Notes under the pieces: generated by a model
Databases searched by the model: none
Seen by the model: only the letters and a program-made list of their open reading frames with translations
What the model was told of the DNA's origin: nothing
Part shown: positions 7,332 to 13,521 of the stretch, piece by piece
How positions within the stretch are numbered: position 1 is the stretch's first letter
How the letters are laid out: each line of letters opens with the position of its first letter
From: Pseudomonadota bacterium
Lineage (GTDB): Bacteria; Myxococcota; Polyangia; Polyangiales; Polyangiaceae
NCBI GenBank assembly: GCA_023419055.1
Contig: JAEZYO010000986.1
Location: 1 to 17,232 of the forward strand
Direction of reading: 5' to 3'
Length of the DNA: 17,232 bases
Position numbers and translations under genes: made by a program

Positions 7332-8450
7332 GTGCGCGCCGATCGAAGCCTGGCCCACACCGTGACCCTCGCGCTCGTCGCCTGCTCGGGCGCCGGCCCT
7401 CCTCGGGCTCACGACTCGAAGCCACGCGCCCTCACGAGCGCGGCCCGAGCCCCGCTCGTTTCGGTGCTCGCGAGCGCGACGGAGGTCGAAGCGCCCCCGC
7501 TCGCCGCGCCTCGCGCTGAAAGTTCGACGACTGAGGTCGACGCGGACGACTCCTGCGCGGCGTTCGATGACGTCCACGTCGTGACGGAGGCGGGCGGACC
7601 CAAGCGGCACTATTCGTTGCACGGCTACGCGGCTCGCGTACTTCGACTCGAGCGTCCCGGGAGTGTCCCGAGCGCCCACTGCATCCTCGTTGCTTGGCCT
7701 CCCGGTAACGAGAACAGCGAAGGTCAGCGCGTGAGCGTGGCGTCACGACTCCGCGACAGTTGGCTCCGCCTGGTCGAGAACTCGTTGTCCCGCATCCCGT
7801 GGCACCACGTGAGGCTCGTCCGGCGGCTCGTGATCGACAACCGGCCCACGGAGCACGGGATCGCGCCCTTCGATCGGCAGGCCGCGGACGACGCTCGTGA
7901 CGGCCGCACGATCTGGCTTCACGAGCACCTCTTCAGCGAGCCGAACCACTGGGCCCGCGGCAACCACGGCACCTACTGGAGCTACCACGTCAGCAAGGAC
8001 GGCGTCACCGCACACGAGGCACCGGCGAATCACGAGCTCTTCAGCCCCGTGCTCTTGCACGAGATCGGGCACCTCGTGATGTATCACCTGGTCAACGCTT
8101 CCTCGCGCGGTGTGGAGGCCACGGCGGCGCCAAGCTGCGCTCACACGTGCGGAGAGACCGAGACCTGTTCGGCGCTGCCGCCGAAGGAGCGCGAGCGGAA
8201 CTGCATCAGCCCGTACTGCATGCCGTTCCGGTTTCCGGCGAGCACCGAGAACTGGGCCGAGCAGTACCGCTTCTACTTCCAGAGCTCGCTCACTCGAGAG
8301 CTTCTCTCGAAGGCCGACGCGAAGTGCCTCGAGCTCCTGCAGGAGCACGACCGCGAGAGCCCCCCTTGGCTCGCGGGCAAGCCCGACATCGCCGACTTCC
8401 GCCCCAGCCGCTGGCAGAGCTGCGGCAACAAGCCGTGCAAGGGCTGGTAA
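7332..8450 (+). CDS. Lipoprotein with zinc-metallopeptidase HEIGH motif
   Basis: 372 residues from GTG 7332, which gives a plausible lipoprotein signal (MRADRSLAHTVTLALVAC, Cys18). Residues 19-72 are Ala/Ser/Pro-rich and look like a flexible linker. The zinc site is LLHEIGHLVMYH (241-252): His243 and His247 would bind Zn and Glu244 would be the base. About 60 residues later STENWAEQYRFYF (304-316) supplies a likely third ligand, Glu306 or Glu310. That spacing and the 'AE.YR.YF' helix resemble gluzincins of the anthrax-lethal-factor-like (ATLF) type. A Cys-rich insert lies between the two elements (269-296), and the C-terminus is also Cys-containing (CGNKPCKGW), which suggests disulfides and export. 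The substrate is unknown. It precedes selO by 29 bases on the same strand, with no obvious functional link. Confidence 0.72.
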   Translation: MRADRSLAHTVTLALVACSGAGPPRAHDSKPRALTSAARAPLVSVLASATEVEAPPLAAPRAESSTTEVDADDSCAAFDDVHVVTEAGGPKRHYSLHGYAARVLRLERPGSVPSAHCILVAWPPGNENSEGQRVSVASRLRDSWLRLVENSLSRIPWHHVRLVRRLVIDNRPTEHGIAPFDRQAADDARDGRTIWLHEHLFSEPNHWARGNHGTYWSYHVSKDGVTAHEAPANHELFSPVLLHEIGHLVMYHLVNASSRGVEATAAPSCAHTCGETETCSALPPKERERNCISPYCMPFRFPASTENWAEQYRFYFQSSLTRELLSKADAKCLELLQEHDRESPPWLAGKPDIADFRPSRWQSCGNKPCKGW

Positions 8451-8479
8451 CGGTGGACGGGTAGCGCCAGACCGAAGCC

Positions 8480-9994
8480 GTGGTACCGCTTCTCACCGAC
8501 GTGCAAAGCTCCCATCCCTTTCGCTTCGACAACAGCTACGCGCGGCTGCCCGAGCGCTTCTACGCCCGCGTTACGCCGACTCGAGTCGTCGAGCCCAGCG
8601 TCGTCACGCTGAACCGAGCGCTCGCTGACGAGCTCGGGGTCGACCTCGAAGTCTTGCAGTCGCTCGACGCGGCGCAGGTGCTCTCGGGCAACGTGATACC
8701 TCCCGGAGCCGAGCCGATCTCCCAAGCTTACGCCGGGCATCAATTCGGCGGGTTCGTACCGCAGCTCGGCGACGGGCGCGCCGTCCTGCTCGGCGAGGTC
8801 GTGGGCAAGGACGGTCAACGACGAGACGTCCAGCTGAAAGGCGCCGGGCGCACTCCGTTCTCCCGCGGCGGGGACGGACGCGCGGCGCTCGGTCCCGTCC
8901 TCCGCGAATACATCGTGAGCGAGGCCATGGCAGCGCTCGGTATCCCGACCACGCGGGCGCTCGCGGCCGTCACGACCGGCGAGCCCGTGTATCGCGAAGA
9001 GTCACTGCCGGGCGCGGTGCTCACGCGCGTCGCGGCCAGCCATCTCCGCATCGGCACCTTCCAGTTCTTCGCGAACCGTGGAGACCGGGAGGCGCTCGCC
9101 ACGCTCACGTCGTACGCGCTCGAACGACACTACCCCGACGCGCTCGGCAGCGAAAACGACGCGCTCGCCCTGCTCGATCGTGTCATCGAGGCGCAGTCGA
9201 AGCTCGTCGCCGCGTGGCTCTCCGTCGGCTTCGTCCACGGCGTGATGAACACCGACAACACCAGCATCTCCGGTGAAACGATCGACTACGGCCCCTGCGC
9301 GTTCCTGGACGAGTACGACCCGGAGAAGACGTTCAGCTCCATCGATCGCGGCGGCCGCTACGCCTTCGCCAACCAACCACGCATCGCGCTCTGGAACCTC
9401 TCTCGCCTTGCCGAGGCGCTGCTGCCGCTCATCGCGAGCGACCTCGACGAGGCGGTTCGCCTGGCGACCGAGCGTCTGGATCGCTTCGAAGCTCGCTTCG
9501 AGCGAGCCTTTCTCGCCGTGATGCGCCCGAAGCTCGGCCTCGCACGGGAGGAGGAGCACGATCTTTCGCTCATCGAGGGTTTGCTCGGTTGTCTCGCCGC
9601 GCAGAAGGTCGACTACACCGTCTTCTTCCGCCGCCTGTGTGACGTCGCCGAGCCCACGTCGACCTCGGACACCGCGCTGACCTCTCTCTTCGACGGGCAG
9701 GAGGGTCCCCTCCTCGGTTGGCTCGAGGCGTGGCGGCGGCGCCTCTCCCTCGAAAGGAGGGGGGACGACGCCGAGCGCGCGAGCTCGATGCGCCGAAGAA
9801 ACCCGGCCTTCATCCCGCGCAATCACCGCGTGGAAGAGGCCATCGAGGCGGCCGTGCGGCGCCGTGACTTCCGTCCGTTCGAGGCCCTGGTGCGCGTGCT
9901 CGCGACCCCGTACGACGATCAGCCCGAGTACGCTTACCTTGCCGCTCCTCCGGCGCCCGAGCAACGCGTCCTTCGCACGTTCTGTGGCACCTGA
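8480..9994 (+). CDS. selO: Protein adenylyltransferase SelO (YdiU/UPF0061)
   Basis: 504 residues, close to the usual bacterial SelO length. SelO is a pseudokinase-fold enzyme that transfers AMP from ATP to Ser/Thr/Tyr of proteins and is linked to redox stress. Diagnostic stretches: FDNSYARLPERFYARV (16-31), AYAGHQFGGFVPQLGDGRA (83-101), DVQLKGAGRTPFSRGGDGRA (116-135, Lys120), FVHGVMNTDN (251-260) and IDYGPCAFLD (268-277). The last two carry the metal- and nucleotide-binding Asn257 and Asp269. RRNPAFIPRNH and the closing TFCGT are also typical; Cys502 occupies the C-terminal region where eukaryotic SelO has selenocysteine. Start GTG 8480 is chosen because it leaves the usual short lead before FDNSYA; GTG 8501 is possible and neither has a clear ribosome site. 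All core motifs look intact. Confidence 0.96.
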   Translation: MVPLLTDVQSSHPFRFDNSYARLPERFYARVTPTRVVEPSVVTLNRALADELGVDLEVLQSLDAAQVLSGNVIPPGAEPISQAYAGHQFGGFVPQLGDGRAVLLGEVVGKDGQRRDVQLKGAGRTPFSRGGDGRAALGPVLREYIVSEAMAALGIPTTRALAAVTTGEPVYREESLPGAVLTRVAASHLRIGTFQFFANRGDREALATLTSYALERHYPDALGSENDALALLDRVIEAQSKLVAAWLSVGFVHGVMNTDNTSISGETIDYGPCAFLDEYDPEKTFSSIDRGGRYAFANQPRIALWNLSRLAEALLPLIASDLDEAVRLATERLDRFEARFERAFLAVMRPKLGLAREEEHDLSLIEGLLGCLAAQKVDYTVFFRRLCDVAEPTSTSDTALTSLFDGQEGPLLGWLEAWRRRLSLERRGDDAERASSMRRRNPAFIPRNHRVEEAIEAAVRRRDFRPFEALVRVLATPYDDQPEYAYLAAPPAPEQRVLRTFCGT

Positions 9995-10072
9995 TCCGTA
10001 GCAGACCCGCTCACCGAGCGCGCGCGGGGCGCATCCGGCCCGCCGAGCTCACTCACTACACGGGTATTGCTT

Positions 10073-10094
10073 GCAGCTTCAATTAATTGGCTGC
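10073..10094. promoter_or_regulatory. AT-rich palindrome upstream of the wHTH-DUF5985 operon
   Basis: The perfect palindrome CAATTAATTG (10080-10089) is flanked by GCAGC (10073-10077) and GCTGC (10090-10094), giving a nested, slightly off-centre dyad. It lies 35-56 bases before GTG 10129 in the 134-base gap after selO. A run of AT this long is unusual in this sequence. It is a candidate operator or promoter element, perhaps bound by the downstream regulator itself. Confidence 0.4.
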
Positions 10095-10128
10095 CGCACG
10101 CGCGAACGGGTGCTAGGTGAGGCGCTCG

Positions 10129-10536
10129 GTGTCCAAGGACGAACTCTCTAGCGAGGTACGGCGCTTTCTGTACGAGCGCGTCTCGACGTACGAGCAGCTC
10201 GAGGTCCTGATCTGGCTCGCCGAGCACCCGGAAGGTGCCAAGTTGGACGTAATCGAGTCCATGCTGGGCGCCTCGGGCGTCGTCGCGGAAGAGGCGCTGA
10301 CGGGCTTGATCGAGGCAGGGCTCGTGACCCGCTCCACGCGCGACGGTACCTACCATTATCAGCCGGCCGATCCGGAGCTAGACTCGCTGACGAAGCAGCT
10401 GATCCGCACGTACAGGGCGAGCCGCTTCGCGGTGGTCAAGGCCATGACCGACAACTCGTTGCAGCGGCTCCGCGGTTCGACCCTGCACACCTTTGCCGAG
10501 TGCTTCTTGATCGGAGGGCCCAAGAAAGATGGCTGA
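10129..10536 (+). CDS. Small winged-helix regulator-like protein
   Basis: 135 residues from GTG 10129, chosen because AGGTGAGG (10115-10122) is well spaced before it. GTG 10117 would add four residues but has no ribosome site. After a leading helix (ELSSEVRRFLYERVSTYEQL) comes a MarR/winged-helix-like pattern: LEVLIWLAEHP, a helix pair around LDVIESMLGAS and VAEEALTGLIEAGLV, then a wing RSTRDGTYHYQPA, residues about 24-83. The last 50 residues are mostly helical and unrecognised. No sensor domain is visible. Its stop overlaps the ATG of the next gene by eight bases, so it is co-translated with two DUF5985-like membrane proteins. A regulatory function is inferred from fold pattern only. Confidence 0.75.
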   Translation: MSKDELSSEVRRFLYERVSTYEQLEVLIWLAEHPEGAKLDVIESMLGASGVVAEEALTGLIEAGLVTRSTRDGTYHYQPADPELDSLTKQLIRTYRASRFAVVKAMTDNSLQRLRGSTLHTFAECFLIGGPKKDG

Positions 10537-10786
10537 GCTGGTTTACGCCCTGTGCGCGATCGCTAGCGTCTTCTGCGCGGCGCTGCTCGTCGGCAACTAC
10601 CGGCGCACGAAGGTCAGGCTGGCCCTCTACACGAGCATCTGCTTCGTCGGGCTCGCGCTGAACAATCTCCTCCTCTTCGTCGACTTGATCATCTGGCCGC
10701 AATGGGACTTCGTCTGGCCTCGCACGCTGGTGGCGCTGGCGGCGCTGCTGACGCTCGTGATCGGCCTGATCTGGGAGGGGACATGA
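10529..10786 (+). CDS. DUF5985-like three-helix membrane protein (first copy)
   Basis: 85 residues. Three hydrophobic segments are visible at about 4-22, 33-55 and 66-82. A basic loop follows the first (NYRRTKVR), and the family-like core CFVGLALNNLLLFVDL follows it (38-53). The sequence matches my recollection of DUF5985, a family of tiny bacterial inner-membrane proteins with no assigned function. It starts inside the regulator gene (eight-base overlap) and its own stop overlaps the ATG of the next gene by four bases, which argues for co-translation and fixed stoichiometry. Confidence 0.78.
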   Translation: MAELVYALCAIASVFCAALLVGNYRRTKVRLALYTSICFVGLALNNLLLFVDLIIWPQWDFVWPRTLVALAALLTLVIGLIWEGT

Positions 10787-11049
10787 TCCAATTCGCGTGG
10801 GGCGTCCTCGCGGCGCTCAGCTTGGTGGCGGCCCTCTTCTTCGTCCGTTTTTGGCGGGTGACGAGGGAGCGCCTGTTCGCGGTCTTGGCTACGGCGTTCG
10901 GCGTGTTCGCGATTCATTGGTCGTGGCTCGCGCTCGGCTCCTTGTCCGAGGAGACCAGCCACTACGTCTACGCGCTCCGCTTCATTGCGTTCACCCTGAT
11001 CATGCTCGGGGTGCTCGACAAGAATCGCTCGACCAAGCGCCGCGCCTGA
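10783..11049 (+). CDS. DUF5985-like three-helix membrane protein (second copy)
   Basis: 88 residues from ATG 10783, with GGGAGGGG (10773-10780) immediately upstream. A longer frame opening at 10702 is rejected because it would run through the preceding membrane-protein gene and add uncharacteristic sequence. Hydrophobic segments lie at about 4-22, 31-52 and 62-78. The loop FWRVTRERLF corresponds to NYRRTKVRLA of the first copy, so the two are probably distant paralogues that could form a heteromer. The tail DKNRSTKRRA is strongly basic, consistent with a cytoplasmic C-terminus. Function unknown. The stop is followed by a small hairpin and then the convergent CBS gene. Confidence 0.78.
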   Translation: MIQFAWGVLAALSLVAALFFVRFWRVTRERLFAVLATAFGVFAIHWSWLALGSLSEETSHYVYALRFIAFTLIMLGVLDKNRSTKRRA

Positions 11050-11064
11050 TCCGTTCGTGCGACT

Positions 11065-11079
11065 GAGGCAAACCGCCTC
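11065..11079. terminator. Small hairpin between convergent genes
   Basis: GAGGC (11065-11069) and GCCTC (11075-11079) enclose AAACC in the 51 bases between the DUF5985 operon and the CBS-DUF2267 gene. The arms are short and there is no T-run on either strand, so a bidirectional terminator role is only plausible from position. Confidence 0.3.
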
Positions 11080-11100
11080 GCCGAGGACAACCAACGTCCG

Positions 11101-12000
11101 TCAAGGCGGAGGAACGAAGATGGCCTTCATATCTCGGGGGAGCTGCGAGATGACTTGCTCCACCTCGGCTTCGGACACGAAGTCTTCCATCGTCACCGCG
11201 ACGCGCCGCACCAGGGCGGCCGCGCTCTCGGGATCGAGATCGAGCCGCATCGCCATGTCGGCCTCCAGCGATTCGCGGGTCACCGCCCGATCCGGCCCCG
11301 GGGGCAACTCCATCAAGCGCTCACGCAGGATCGAGGGTAGCTGCGCGGCGAAGTCGCGGGCCTCCTCTGGAGTCAGCCGCTGGACGAGAGCAGTGGCGAC
11401 GACCTCGAACGCGGTGAGCGCTCGATAAGGGTCACCCAACCCGAGCGCTTCGCCTAGATGCACCGAGAAATCATGGAGCGTCGTCCCCGCTCGACTGAGG
11501 TGACGCACCTCGCGCTCGGCGGAGCGATCCTCCGCGGGGGTCCTCATCGGGTGGAGCACGTTCGCGGGTTTGGATCGGCTCGGCTCCGAGAGCTGAGCGC
11601 TCACGATACGCGCGAGCGTAGCGAGCTCGACCTCTCCGGAGAGCATCAAGTCATCCAGTGTGACGAGACCGATGACACGGTCGCCTTGAACGACGGGGAC
11701 GCGACGTACGTGATACTGGAGCATGCACTCCGTCACGTCCTTCACGGTGGCCTCGAGCGGTAACGAAGCTACGTCCGTGGTCATCACGTCGCCGACATCG
11801 AGCTCGGTCGGGTTGAAGCCGGAGCCCGCTACGCGTATGGCCAAGTCGCGGTCCGTCACGATTCCGACCAACCGTCCCTGCTCCTGAACCAACACGGCCC
11901 CGACGTGGTTGTTCTCGAGCGCTCTCGCGGCTTCGTAAGCCGTGGCGTCTGGGTTGAGAACGACGACCCGACGATTCACGCAGAAGCGCTCGAGGGACAT
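11101..12000 (-). CDS. CBS-pair protein with C-terminal DUF2267 domain
   Basis: 299 residues from ATG 12000. The MSLERFC opening is typical of CBS-pair proteins; the frame can extend to GTG 12054 but the added residues are unlike the family. CBS1 spans about 1-60 (RVVVLNPDATAYEAARAL, NHVGAVLV, GIVTDRDLA) and CBS2 about 70-122 (DVMTTDVASLPLEATVKD, VRRVPVV, GLVTLDDL). A Ser/Arg linker leads to a DUF2267 domain at about 172-297 (TAFEVVATALVQRLTPEEARDFAAQLP and DFVSEAEVEQVISQLP). CBS pairs bind adenosine nucleotides and regulate attached domains. DUF2267 has no firm function but often accompanies stress-related genes. Gene order (after the hemerythrin gene, 178-base gap) suggests a shared stress theme; that is inference. 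Confidence 0.88.
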   Translation of the reverse strand: MSLERFCVNRRVVVLNPDATAYEAARALENNHVGAVLVQEQGRLVGIVTDRDLAIRVAGSGFNPTELDVGDVMTTDVASLPLEATVKDVTECMLQYHVRRVPVVQGDRVIGLVTLDDLMLSGEVELATLARIVSAQLSEPSRSKPANVLHPMRTPAEDRSAEREVRHLSRAGTTLHDFSVHLGEALGLGDPYRALTAFEVVATALVQRLTPEEARDFAAQLPSILRERLMELPPGPDRAVTRESLEADMAMRLDLDPESAAALVRRVAVTMEDFVSEAEVEQVISQLPRDMKAIFVPPP

Positions 12001-12047
12001 GACGATCGAATCGCTGCAATTGCGAGACCACTCTCGATCGGACGAAA

Positions 12048-12096
12048 AGGCCACTTCGAAGGCCTGACAGCCCGCCGTACGTGGCAGTGCGCCACG
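12048..12096. promoter_or_regulatory. Two dyads upstream of the CBS-DUF2267 gene
   Basis: In the 178-base gap between the hemerythrin and CBS genes (12001-12178), AGGCC (12048-12052) pairs with GGCCT (12061-12065) around a TTCGAA core. CGTGGC (12080-12085) pairs with GCCACG (12091-12096). They could be an operator for the CBS gene or an end signal for the hemerythrin transcript. A third weak hairpin, CGAGC/GCTCG (12157-12174), lies five bases after the hemerythrin stop. None has a T-run. Confidence 0.25.
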
Positions 12097-12178
12097 CCAA
12101 ACGCGCGCGCCGTGGCCGACGCGCCTGCCCGAGCCGGCGGCGCAGCGTACACGGCGCGAGCTATCCAGGGCTCGTGAC

Positions 12179-12688
12179 TCAGGCGCCTGCCCGGCCGCGC
12201 TTGGGCTTGATCGGAGCAGCCTTCTTCGTCTCTGCCGGGATGTCGTCGCTGGGAGAGTCGCTCATCAGCTCATCGAAGAGCTCTTCCATCTTCTCGCCCA
12301 TGGTCTCCAGATCGTTCGCGTCGAACTGCGTGCGCACCTTGGGGAAGAGCTCACCCTCTTCTTCTTCGACGTGGTGCTCGATTTGTTCCTTCAAGACCTT
12401 GACCTTGGCATCGAAGTTCTCGTCACCGGGCTTCATTTTCAGGAGGTCGGCGAGGACCCGCTTCGCCGAGAGGTGTTCCTCGACCGCCTCTTCGAGCATT
12501 TCACGAGTGCTCTCCGCGTAGGCGGCCGGGTAAAAGATTCTTTCCTCGATGGTCCCGTGGGCCGCGAAGTTGTCGGCGAGATCTTGGAGGAGCTCGGCCT
12601 TCTCTTCCGGCTCGTCGGCTTCCTCGATCTGCTCGAAAAGGTCCTTCACTTCCTGGTGCTGCTGCTTGAGGAGTTCGATGGCATCCAT
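12179..12688 (-). CDS. Hemerythrin HHE-domain protein
   Basis: 169 residues from ATG 12688, which gives the family-like opening MDAIELLKQQHQEVKDLFEQ. The frame can extend to ATG 12799, but the extra 37 residues are low-complexity and overlap the upstream small gene. The four-helix HHE pattern is clear: His11 (QQHQEV), FAAHGTIEERIFYP (His44, Glu48), EEHLSAKRV (His72) and EHHVEEEEGELFP (His105/106, Glu110). These would hold a di-iron centre that binds O2 or NO or senses iron and redox state. The last ~25 residues are polar and end in a basic tail (KKAAPIKPKRGRAGA), unusual for a soluble hemerythrin and possibly a nucleic-acid or membrane contact. It follows two small paralogous genes on the same strand, 64 bases downstream of the second, and may share their transcript. 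Confidence 0.9.
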   Translation of the reverse strand: MDAIELLKQQHQEVKDLFEQIEEADEPEEKAELLQDLADNFAAHGTIEERIFYPAAYAESTREMLEEAVEEHLSAKRVLADLLKMKPGDENFDAKVKVLKEQIEHHVEEEEGELFPKVRTQFDANDLETMGEKMEELFDELMSDSPSDDIPAETKKAAPIKPKRGRAGA

Positions 12689-12752
12689 GCGCTGGCACGA
12701 AGCAGGTTCCGTTCCACTCGGAGCACCACCCGAGGCGTGACTGCTCGCCACA

Positions 12753-13022
12753 CTACCTGAGCCGCCGGCCCGTCCTGTCTGGGCTATCTTCGTCCGCATC
12801 AGCGCCCTTCGCGCGTTCTCGCCGCCTGCGCCCGCGCTCGAGCGCGTCTTCCGGCACGCCCTCTCCGAGCACGACGCTGCACCCGTGGCGCTCCGCGAGA
12901 GACAACGCCTTGACGGCGGCGATCTCGAGGTCGACGCAGCTCGACAGGTGACCGTCGGCGACCACGTTCCAGGCCTCTCCGCTTTTCAGGAGCTTGACGC
13001 AGCGCATGTCGGGTGAGGCCAT
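12753..13022 (-). CDS. Small uncharacterised protein A, paralogue of the upstream protein B
   Basis: 89 residues from ATG 13022; ATG 13007 would remove five residues and align better with its paralogue. I do not recognise the family. The core (10-63) aligns without gaps to residues 3-56 of the protein encoded at 13075-13305, with 22 of 54 positions identical by hand count. The conserved features are KL..G..W.V, LS...D.E.AA..AL.LAE.HG and LER. The pattern suggests a short beta-hairpin, a helix carrying Asp/Glu and His, then a strand. Unlike protein B, it ends in an Arg-rich, acidic-mixed tail (GRRRRERAKGADADEDSP). The conserved pairing with a second gene argues that both are real. It lies just before the hemerythrin gene on the same strand. 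Confidence 0.6.
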   Translation of the reverse strand: MASPDMRCVKLLKSGEAWNVVADGHLSSCVDLEIAAVKALSLAERHGCSVVLGEGVPEDALERGRRRRERAKGADADEDSPDRTGRRLR

Positions 13023-13074
13023 CGCCAGTGAGCCCGCGCCGTGATCGCTCCCTCACGCGGAGCCGCGCAGGAGC

Positions 13075-13305
13075 TCAGGGTGTGGGAAGAACCGCCCGTT
13101 TCCTGGCCCTCTCGAGCTGCTCGAGGAGCCGTTGCGCCCGTTCTAGAACGCCCTTTTGCACGTCGCCCGCGATCTCGAGCGTCACTCCGTGGAGCTCCGC
13201 GAGGAGTAGAGCGCTCAAGGCGGCTTGCTCGACGTCGCGCGACGTCGACAACACCGAAGCCCCGAGCACGACCCACCCGTCCCCACCTCGTTGTAGCTTG
13301 ATCAT
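13075..13305 (-). CDS. Small uncharacterised protein B, paralogue of protein A
   Basis: 76 residues from ATG 13305 (a GTG at 13308 is adjacent). Beginning MIKLQRGGDGWVVL, it shares the conserved core of protein A: Trp11, LS (19-20), Asp24, Glu26, AA (28-29), LLLAELHG (33-40) and LER (54-56). After the core comes a helical, charged C-terminus (AQRLLEQLERARKR) that could form a coiled coil. No signal peptide, membrane segment or known motif is visible. The two genes are 52 bases apart, and this is the first gene of the minus-strand group leading to hemerythrin. AGGA about ten bases before the start is a weak ribosome site. Function unknown; an accessory role to the hemerythrin protein is only suggested by position. 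Confidence 0.6.
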   Translation of the reverse strand: MIKLQRGGDGWVVLGASVLSTSRDVEQAALSALLLAELHGVTLEIAGDVQKGVLERAQRLLEQLERARKRAVLPTP

Positions 13306-13521
13306 CACCGCGTGGTCCTATCGAACCTCTCCGTGAGTGGTGCTCGGCGTTGGCCGTTATGATCGGCGCGAGCGCTTTTCACGGCGTGCGAGGAGCCGCA
13401 GGATAGGAGAGTAAATGCGCGCCCTCGACGAGCGCGCGCAGCGCGAGGCGGAATTTTCCCACCCCCATCGCGCGCCTGCCTGGCCCGGCGTTCACACGCG
13501 AGAGGGCACAGCGAGCTCCAG
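13306..13521. promoter_or_regulatory. Divergent intergenic region, small genes versus monooxygenase
   Basis: 216 bases between ATG 13305 (minus) and ATG 13522 (plus). It must carry promoters for both sides. A TATGAT box (13358-13363) resembles a plus-strand -10 but has no matching -35. AGGAGA (13405-13410) correctly precedes ATG 13415, which opens a 49-codon frame ending at 13564. That frame overlaps the monooxygenase start out of frame, so it may be a leader ORF or chance. Nothing else is evident. Confidence 0.35.

Noticed and set aside
7188..7679. Upstream in-frame extension of the His-rich lipoprotein
   Set aside because: Would hide the lipoprotein signal behind 164 Arg-rich residues and overlap the divergent metallopeptidase gene.
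9002..9964. 320-codon minus-strand frame opposite selO
   Set aside because: selO is unambiguous on the plus strand; the antisense translation has no motif.
12689..12799. 37-residue N-terminal extension of the hemerythrin protein
   Set aside because: Low-complexity Ser/Gly-rich, overlaps the upstream small gene, and the family opening occurs at ATG 12688.
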